NCBI GenBank assembly: GCA_023433405.1
Contig: JAEZCT010000028.1
Coordinates: 1 to 36,797, forward strand
Direction of reading: 5' to 3'
DNA: 36,797 nucleotides
Source of the DNA: Bacillota bacterium
Lineage (GTDB): Bacteria > Bacillota > Clostridia > Oscillospirales > Ruminococcaceae
Shown in pieces: positions 32,001-36,797 of the stretch. Below the pieces are notes generated by a model. The model searched no databases and had not been told where the DNA came from. It worked only from the letters and a program-made list of their open reading frames with translations. The position numbers and the translations under genes were made by a program. How positions within the stretch are numbered: the first letter of the stretch is position 1; every line of letters starts with the position of its first letter.

Positions 32001-33299
32001 ATGACCTACGAACAAGCGCTTGATTATATCCATTCCTTCCGCCGCTTTGGGAAAAAGGCGGGGTTAACAAAAATTACCCGCCTGCTCTCGCTGCTGGGGG
32101 AGCCTCACAAGAGGCTTTCGTTTGTGCATGTGGCTGGCACCAACGGCAAGGGCTCCATTGTCGCCATGACCGCCTCTATCCTGCAAGCGGCGGGGTACCG
32201 CACCGGCATGTACATCTCCCCCTATGTGGTGGATTTTACGGAGCGGATGCAGGTAAACGGTGAGTACATCCCGCCGGAGGAGCTTGCGCGCTGTACCGCC
32301 CTTGTTAAGCCAATGGTGGATATCGTCACCCGCGAGCTGGAGGCACCCAGTGAGTTCGAGGTTGTCACAGCCATTGGTCTTGTGTGGTTTAGCGAGCGGC
32401 GCTGCGATATCGTATGCCTTGAGGTGGGGCTGGGGGGAAGGCTCGACCCGACCAATGTCATCGACACCCCCCTTGCGGCGGTTATAGCAAACCTGGGGCT
32501 TGACCATACCGAGATTCTGGGCGGTACGCTGGAACAGATAGCGGCGGAGAAGGCGGGCATTATTAAGAAAAACGCGACGGTGGTATGCTACCCCTCCCTT
32601 GCGGCAGAGGCGCTGGCGGTAATACTTGAAAAAGCCGCCCAACAGGGCGCGCGGGTGGTAATGGGTAATGAAAACGCCGCCCATATCCTGCGCAGCGAGG
32701 TGTTTTTCACCCAGCTTGAATATGGTGGGCTTAGCATTACCCTGCCGCTTGCGGGAGCGCACCAGGTAAAAAACCTCATTTGTGTGCTGGAGGTCATAGA
32801 GGTACTGCGCCAAAAGGGCTATGCGATAACCGACGCGGCTATCCAAGCGGGCATTGCTTCGGTGCGCTTCCCCGCCCGTATGGAGATGTGGCAGGGGCCG
32901 CCCCGGGTGGTGATAGACGGCGCGCACAACCCGCAAAGTGTGCGGGCGTTTGCAGAAACCGCCGCGCGGGTAACGGGGCGGCGCATTCTGTTATACTCCT
33001 CCCTGGCCGATAAGGACTACCACGCCGCTCTGCGGGTGCTTGCGCCGCTGTTTGACCATATCTATACCGCGGCAATGTCCTGCCCCCGCGCGGAGCGGGT
33101 GGAGCCGTTATACGAGGCGGCGCGCGCGGTTAACCCCTCCTGCACACTTTGTACGTCCTTGCCCGAGGCGCTGGAGCACGCAATAAGCGATGCGGGTGCC
33201 CGGGGATGCGGGGAGGCGCAGGGCACCGTGTTTATTTGCGGCTCGCTTTTCTTGGCAAGCGAGGTTCGCCCGCTGGTTATAAGCCGGTTTCGGACATAG
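32001..33299 (+). CDS. folC: Folylpolyglutamate synthase / dihydrofolate synthase FolC
   Basis: A 432-residue ATP-dependent ligase that adds glutamate to folates, and in many bacteria also makes dihydrofolate from dihydropteroate. It has the P-loop GTNGKGS (46-52), the folate loop SPYVVDFTERMQVNG (about 70-84), the metal and catalytic region CLEVGLGGRLDPTNVI (about 141-156), DHTEILGGTLEQIAAEKAGI, and the C-terminal domain motif VIDGAHNPQS. All belong to the Mur ligase fold family. The length is normal. The ATG has GGAGATAG upstream. A MITE copy ends directly before it. It is followed by a decayed MITE and a bidirectional terminator. Confidence 0.96.
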   Translation: MTYEQALDYIHSFRRFGKKAGLTKITRLLSLLGEPHKRLSFVHVAGTNGKGSIVAMTASILQAAGYRTGMYISPYVVDFTERMQVNGEYIPPEELARCTALVKPMVDIVTRELEAPSEFEVVTAIGLVWFSERRCDIVCLEVGLGGRLDPTNVIDTPLAAVIANLGLDHTEILGGTLEQIAAEKAGIIKKNATVVCYPSLAAEALAVILEKAAQQGARVVMGNENAAHILRSEVFFTQLEYGGLSITLPLAGAHQVKNLICVLEVIEVLRQKGYAITDAAIQAGIASVRFPARMEMWQGPPRVVIDGAHNPQSVRAFAETAARVTGRRILLYSSLADKDYHAALRVLAPLFDHIYTAAMSCPRAERVEPLYEAARAVNPSCTLCTSLPEALEHAISDAGARGCGEAQGTVFICGSLFLASEVRPLVISRFRT

Positions 33300-33340
33300 G
33301 TCTGCGCTATTTTTCTCGCTTTGAGCGGCGATATGTAGGA

Positions 33341-33450
33341 TGCTGCTATCCGTTTTTAAGTGTATAAATATTAAGGCAATCGCTTTGGATTAAGGATTTT
33401 CATTCGGATTTTTATCTGCAATGCGACACCTTATGAGAAGATTGGTATTA
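33341..33450 (+). repeat. Strongly decayed MITE copy after folC
   Basis: CTATCCGTTTTTAAGTGTATAAATATTAAG, GGATTAAGGATTTTCATTCGGATTTTTATC and GAGAAGATTGGTATTA follow the family in order with many changes. It shows that the family has been present for a long time. Confidence 0.6.
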
Positions 33451-33502
33451 CGCGGGATGCGCTTTACCGCAGGGTCACCCCATTGCGGTTTTTTCAAATA
33501 GT

Positions 33503-33540
33503 ATAAACCCGCAACATGATTGCTAATGTTGCGGGTTTAT
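33503..33540. terminator. Bidirectional terminator between folC and the membrane protein
   Basis: ATAAACCCGCAACAT (33503-33517) pairs perfectly with ATGTTGCGGGTTTAT (33526-33540), a 15-bp stem with an 8-base loop and A/T-rich outer ends. Confidence 0.75.
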
Positions 33541-33587
33541 TTATGGATAAGAAAATTTTTAAGTACAGAGAAGCGACGTTAAACCGG

Positions 33588-34355
33588 TTACTCCGGCTTG
33601 TCGGTAGGCTCCGACGAAGCTGCCGGAGGTTGGGGATAAGGGGGATTGTAGGGCGGCTGACCGCCTGCCGGGGGCTGCCCGTAATAAGGCTGTTGACCGC
33701 CATAGGGTGGCTGACCCCAAGCGCCGCCGTACGGCGGGGTCGGCGCTCCGTAAATAGAAATTGCGGGCTTGTTGCGCAGCGAGAACACAATAAACGGCTC
33801 CGCAATGCCAATGAGAATAGACACCACCAAAAACACCACGGTGTTTTGCGGCGCGTAATCCTGAAAAATTTTGTACAGCGCGATGTAATGGATAACGGCA
33901 ACCGCCAAAGAAATTAAGTTTGCTCCCACGCTAAGCAGCTGAGTGAGTACTATAATCGAAATATCTGAGCGAGGGGGGACGCTGTAAAAATTATTGCTAT
34001 TAAAATTTCTAAAAAAACCTTGGCCTGGCATGACGGAACTGAGCGAAGCGAACATAACCGGCAGTATTACGATGGAAGCCAAAAGCGCAAGCAGGTTTAA
34101 CACCAGCAGCCAAATCCGCCAGTTGGTAGCCTTTCCCTTGCGTCGGCCAATGTCATCCGCAACTGCCCCCATGAGGTAGCTGCTTGCGATAGGAATCCAC
34201 GCGAGCCACGGCTTATTGTAGCCGCGGTTTTTGGATATGGTGTAATAGCTGATGCCGTGAAAAATGTACGCCAGCACCGATGAGGCCAGTAAAATGACCG
34301 ATAGAGAAACCAAAAATATAGCTAGACCGGACAGAATCGAGGTATCTAAACTCAA
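33588..34355 (-). CDS. Multi-pass membrane protein with proline-rich tail
   Basis: A 255-residue protein of unknown function. About five hydrophobic segments are seen: GLAIFLVSLSVILLASSVLAY, a weaker one at PWLAWIPIASSYLMGAV, WLLVLNLLALLASIVILPV, LLSVGANLISLAVAVIHYIAL and TVVFLVVSILIGIAEPFIVF. The C-terminal ~50 residues are rich in Pro, Gly, Gln and Tyr (PPYGG and QPPY repeats) and likely cytoplasmic and disordered. The start is the TTG at 34355, with GGGAGGG 8 bases upstream; an upstream in-frame codon at 34442 would read through the MITE and is rejected. I know similar proteins only as uncharacterised Firmicute membrane proteins. Confidence 0.75.
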   Translation of the reverse strand: MSLDTSILSGLAIFLVSLSVILLASSVLAYIFHGISYYTISKNRGYNKPWLAWIPIASSYLMGAVADDIGRRKGKATNWRIWLLVLNLLALLASIVILPVMFASLSSVMPGQGFFRNFNSNNFYSVPPRSDISIIVLTQLLSVGANLISLAVAVIHYIALYKIFQDYAPQNTVVFLVVSILIGIAEPFIVFSLRNKPAISIYGAPTPPYGGAWGQPPYGGQQPYYGQPPAGGQPPYNPPYPQPPAASSEPTDKPE

Positions 34356-34392
34356 AATATTACCCTCCCTAATTATCGTTATAAAGCACATC

Positions 34393-34494
34393 ATACTATT
34401 CTCCAAGCAAAGTGATAAGCAAAAAAACACATCATAATCCACATACGCAAGCTTATAACTTCATTTTTTCTGCTTTTTAACGGATAATAGTATA
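34393..34494 (-). repeat. Divergent MITE copy (subtype B ends)
   Basis: The ends ATACTATTCTCC and CGGATAATAGTATA match subtype B (13507). The interior of about 75 bases is largely different, so the ends are conserved better than the middle. It lies 38 bases upstream of the membrane protein start. Confidence 0.65.
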
Positions 34495-34570
34495 TTCATA
34501 ACGCGTTGCCTTTATTATATCGCATAACGGTGACTGGCTCAACACCTAAACTGTTAACATTTTAGCAAAA

Positions 34571-34619
34571 CCCCCGCCGCTTTCCAGCGCGCCTTGGGCA
34601 CGCTTACAAAGGGCGGGGG
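34571..34619 (-). terminator. Terminator of the spoIIA operon
   Basis: CCCCCGCC (34571-34578) pairs with GGCGGGGG (34612-34619); on the minus strand it is followed by TTTTGC. It lies 100 bases after sigF. The loop of about 33 bases is itself GC-rich. Positions 34495-34570 show nothing else. Confidence 0.55.
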
Positions 34620-34718
34620 TATGAGGGTCCAGCTAATTTGTTCCCAAAAGGTGGTGATACGCACAAAGTATCTCATAAAAAGCCGTGCGCAGGCTACCCG
34701 TATCGCGGCTGTGCGGTT

Positions 34719-35393
34719 TTACTCCAGCAGCTCTAGCCTAAGGGCAGAGAGGATCTTTTTCTCCCGGCGGGAGACCTGAACCTGCGTCATGCCCAGCGCG
34801 TCCGCCGTCTGGGTTTGGGTTTTGTTTAAAAAATAGCGCATGATAATAAGCTGGCGGTCGCGTACAGCCAGAGACGACACCACGGCCTTGAGCGAAAGCG
34901 TGTCGGCAAGCTCCTCTTCGTGGGAAACCACCGGGATGTCATACTGCCCGCCGCCGTCCTCCTCCGCCTCGGTGAGCGAAATAGGGGGAAGCGCCGCCCC
35001 TAGCGCCTCTGATACCTCGGCGGGGTCAAGCCCCATTTCACCGGCAAGCTCTCCCACGGTGGGGTCGCGTCCGGTTTTTTGGGTGTAGCGCTCCCGTTCG
35101 CGTGAGACTTTAAGGGAAAGCTCTTTTAGGGTGCGGCTGACCTTGACGGTGCCGCCATCGCGGAACAGGCGGCGCATTTCACCCAGTATTACCGGAACGG
35201 CATAGGTAGAAAAACGTACGCCGCGCGTTTCATCAAAGGCATCCGCCGCCTTAATCAGCCCCATGCAGCCCGCTTGAAACAGGTCGTCATATTCTATGCC
35301 GCGCCCTTTAAAACGGTGGGCGCAGGAATGTACCAGCCCCAGGTTTTTTTCTACAACCTCATCGCGGTGTTTCGGTTTTGTTTCTGTTGTCAT
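34719..35393 (-). CDS. sigF: RNA polymerase sporulation sigma factor SigF (SpoIIAC)
   Basis: A 224-residue sigma factor that drives the first forespore-specific transcription. Region 2 is seen at about 15-85 (EYDDLFQAGCMGLIKAADAFDETRGVRFSTYA-like, ending VPVILGEMRRLFRD), region 3 at about 90-150 and region 4 at about 170-222 (RDRQLIIMRYFLNKTQTQTADALGMTQVQVSRREKKIL). The phrase G-V-x-FSTYAVP-I-GE-RR-RD is typical of sporulation sigmas, and the place after spoIIAB identifies it as sigma F. Its start overlaps the spoIIAB stop as ATGA, so translation is coupled. SpoIIAB should hold it inactive until SpoIIAA is dephosphorylated. Confidence 0.96.
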   Translation of the reverse strand: MTTETKPKHRDEVVEKNLGLVHSCAHRFKGRGIEYDDLFQAGCMGLIKAADAFDETRGVRFSTYAVPVILGEMRRLFRDGGTVKVSRTLKELSLKVSRERERYTQKTGRDPTVGELAGEMGLDPAEVSEALGAALPPISLTEAEEDGGGQYDIPVVSHEEELADTLSLKAVVSSLAVRDRQLIIMRYFLNKTQTQTADALGMTQVQVSRREKKILSALRLELLE

Positions 35394-35833
35394 TCATTAT
35401 GCCTCTTGGATTTTATAGTCTTGGTCAGGGTAACGGTTGTGCCCTTGCCAACAGTAGACACCACCGACACCTTATCCATAAACGACTGCATAACGGCAAA
35501 GCCAAGACCCGCACGCTCACCGGCAGGGCAAGTGGTATACATCGGCTCCATCGCCTGCTTAATATCCGGTATGCCGCACCCGCGGTCGCGGATACGGATG
35601 CGGATTCGGCCGTCGTCAAAGATTCGCGCGTTTATGTACACAAGACCAATCCGGTCCCCATAGGCGTGTATAATGCAATTGGTCACCGCCTCGGAGACCG
35701 CTGTTTTCACATCGGTCAGCTCCTCCACGGTGGGGTCAAGCTGGGCAAAAAAGGCCGATACGGTAACGCGCGCAAAGCCTTCGTTCGCGCTTTTGCTTTG
35801 AAACACCAGGCTCATTTCGTTGTTGCTTTTCAT
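35390..35833 (-). CDS. spoIIAB: Anti-sigma F factor and kinase SpoIIAB
   Basis: A 147-residue GHKL-type protein kinase. It binds and blocks sigma F, and with ATP phosphorylates SpoIIAA. The N box is EAVTNCIIHAY (Glu48, Asn52), the G1 box is RDRGCGI (Asp83) and the ATP lid ends in AGLGFAVM. These are the usual positions for the family. It overlaps sigF by four bases at its 3' end. A gap of about 48 bases separates it from spoIIAA. Everything needed for the partner-switch is present. Confidence 0.96.
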   Translation of the reverse strand: MKSNNEMSLVFQSKSANEGFARVTVSAFFAQLDPTVEELTDVKTAVSEAVTNCIIHAYGDRIGLVYINARIFDDGRIRIRIRDRGCGIPDIKQAMEPMYTTCPAGERAGLGFAVMQSFMDKVSVVSTVGKGTTVTLTKTIKSKRHNE

Positions 35834-35881
35834 GTTTGCTTACCATTCCTTTCCTGTGCTGTCACAGCGCGATACGCCATA

Positions 35882-36205
35882 TCACGATTTTCTGCTGCCA
35901 TTTTCAATTACCGCAAGGCGGTCAAGCCCCGCAACGCGCATAACCTTTTTTAGCTGTGCGGATACATTGATAACCCGCACCTCGCCCTCCAGCAGCTGCA
36001 TTTGCTTGTAGCGCCCCATAATAAGCCCGATACCCGAGCTATCCATAAACGCCACATCCTTGTAGTCGAGGTACAGAATTTTTGGCTTATGGTCAAAAAT
36101 GGCGGTATCAATATCCTCACGAATCTCACGCGCGGAATGGTGGTCGATATCACCTGATATCCTCGCGGTCATGGTCTCACCTTCAAATGTAATGTACACC
36201 GGCAT
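35882..36205 (-). CDS. spoIIAA: Anti-sigma F factor antagonist SpoIIAA
   Basis: A 107-residue STAS-domain protein. In its unphosphorylated form it pulls SpoIIAB off sigma F. The phosphorylation loop VAFMDSSGIGLIMGRYKQM is intact; by comparison with the Bacillus protein the modified residue is the second serine, Ser57. It is the first gene of the leftward spoIIAA-spoIIAB-sigF operon. GGAAAGGGAG lies upstream of the ATG. Confidence 0.95.
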   Translation of the reverse strand: MPVYITFEGETMTARISGDIDHHSAREIREDIDTAIFDHKPKILYLDYKDVAFMDSSGIGLIMGRYKQMQLLEGEVRVINVSAQLKKVMRVAGLDRLAVIENGSRKS

Positions 36206-36341
36206 AAGACGTGCAACTCCCTTTCCTTTTGTGCGACTTTGCGCTTTATACTAATTTAAAATTGAAGCCGGATGAGTATTCACGGTACAGGGCTTGTCCG
36301 CACGGCGAGATACGCCATAATAATTATGCGGCTAAAAAAAG
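36206..36341 (-). promoter_or_regulatory. Upstream region of the spoIIA operon
   Basis: The operon promoter must lie here or beyond. On the minus strand GTGAATAC (about 36281-36274) resembles a sigma-H -10 element, but its -35 partner is poor. A TTAGTATAAAG (about 36256-36246) is like a MITE end or a -10. I cannot choose between them. Confidence 0.3.
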
Positions 36342-36379
36342 AATCCCTTATCCAAGGTCTAATCCAAGGATAAGGGATT
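36342..36379 (-). terminator. Intrinsic terminator on the minus strand
   Basis: AATCCCTTATCC (36342-36353) pairs with GGATAAGGGATT (36368-36379), and on the minus strand CTTTTTTT follows. It implies a leftward transcript coming from the right, but no convincing gene is seen in 36380-36648. Confidence 0.65.
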
Positions 36380-36648
36380 TTGGGTGAAATAATGCTCGAA
36401 CACGCACCGCGCATTTGGGCGAAGGATGCCGCTCTGTAAGGACTTTGCGGCTAATTGCGGTGAAATCTGCGTCAAAGGTTTCTAAAATGCCAAACCGCAC
36501 AGCAGCGAGGAGTATGGGATAAGAGTCCCCCGTACCCCTGGCACCAAAGTAGCCTTGTGTGGCAGGGGTGGGAAAAAAGGAAGAACTACAGACCAGGGCG
36601 AAAAGCAAGGGCAAAATAAGCAAGGCACCAGGATTTTGCCGAAGGTTC
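36380..36648. other. Stretch without a convincing gene
   Basis: A leftward frame of 91 codons (36348-36623) exists, but it starts with TTG, lacks a ribosome site and ends inside the terminator stem. It may be noise, a non-coding transcript or a gene remnant. Nothing else was recognised. Confidence 0.35.
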
Positions 36649-36752
36649 TTATACTAATAACCGATTTAAAAGTGTATAAAAATCAAGTGAAAAGCTTTAG
36701 TTTATGGGTTTTTACTTGATTTTTATCTACACTTTTTGAGGGGATTAGTATT
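36649..36752 (+). repeat. MITE-like palindromic element, mixed subtype
   Basis: A full copy of 104 bases from TTATACTAATAACCG to GGGGATTAGTATT. Its left arm has the subtype A end with the AAAAGTGTATAAAAATC of subtype B. Both inner arms read ACTTGATTTTTAT or its complement, making it the most symmetric copy in the window. Confidence 0.88.
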
Positions 36753-36797
36753 GGTCACAAGTCATGCTTCGTTTGCCCTTGCTTTGAGCTGGGTTCA

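Noticed and set aside
36348..36623. Leftward 91-codon frame
   Set aside because: It starts with TTG, lacks a ribosome site, has unusual composition and stops inside a terminator stem.
13507..36752. Repeated ~106-bp units as a CRISPR array
   Set aside because: Copies are dispersed over 23 kb, in both orientations, each a single long palindrome with no regular spacers.

Overview
The window looks like a chromosome segment of a motile, endospore-forming Clostridia-type Firmicute, possibly Oscillospirales. Support comes from the spoIIAA-spoIIAB-sigF operon, three methyl-accepting chemotaxis proteins with a CheW, strong AGGAGG-type ribosome sites, sigma-A promoters and a moderately GC-rich coding style. 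The exact genus cannot be read from the sequence.

Layout. Positions 2-1835 hold the tail of an ISAs1-type transposase and an AT-rich lipoprotein gene. A leftward chemoreceptor (MCP1, 1985-3700) follows. Positions 4045-19204 hold a rightward block of myovirus-type virion genes in the order of the Bacillus PBSX/skin elements: terminase small and large subunits, portal, protease, decoration protein, capsid, connectors, sheath, tube, chaperone, LysM protein, hub, spike, baseplate W/J/I-like proteins and a short tail-fibre protein. The block ends at a clear terminator. It has no integrase, repressor, replication, holin or endolysin gene. The tape-measure gene, expected between the chaperone and the LysM protein, is also absent. 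In its place lie two inverted ~105-bp palindromic repeats flanking a leftward GNAT acetyltransferase.

To the right come MCP2 (19949-21778), a small serine recombinase, a cheW-MCP3 operon, a secreted D,D-carboxypeptidase, an MsrA-MsrB fusion, two GNAT acetyltransferases, an FMN-dependent reductase, a lipoprotein, folC, a proline-tailed membrane protein and the leftward spoIIA operon.

A short palindromic MITE-like family (about 102-106 bp, ends TATACTA/TAGTATA) threads the window. There are seven full-length copies and several decayed, halved or collapsed ones, nearly all between genes. Some lie in leaders or directly against terminators. The most notable observation is the PBSX-like particle cluster whose ORFs are open but whose tape-measure gene has been replaced by a MITE-flanked cargo gene. 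It could be a decaying prophage, a domesticated particle or a gene-transfer-agent-like module; the sequence alone does not decide.
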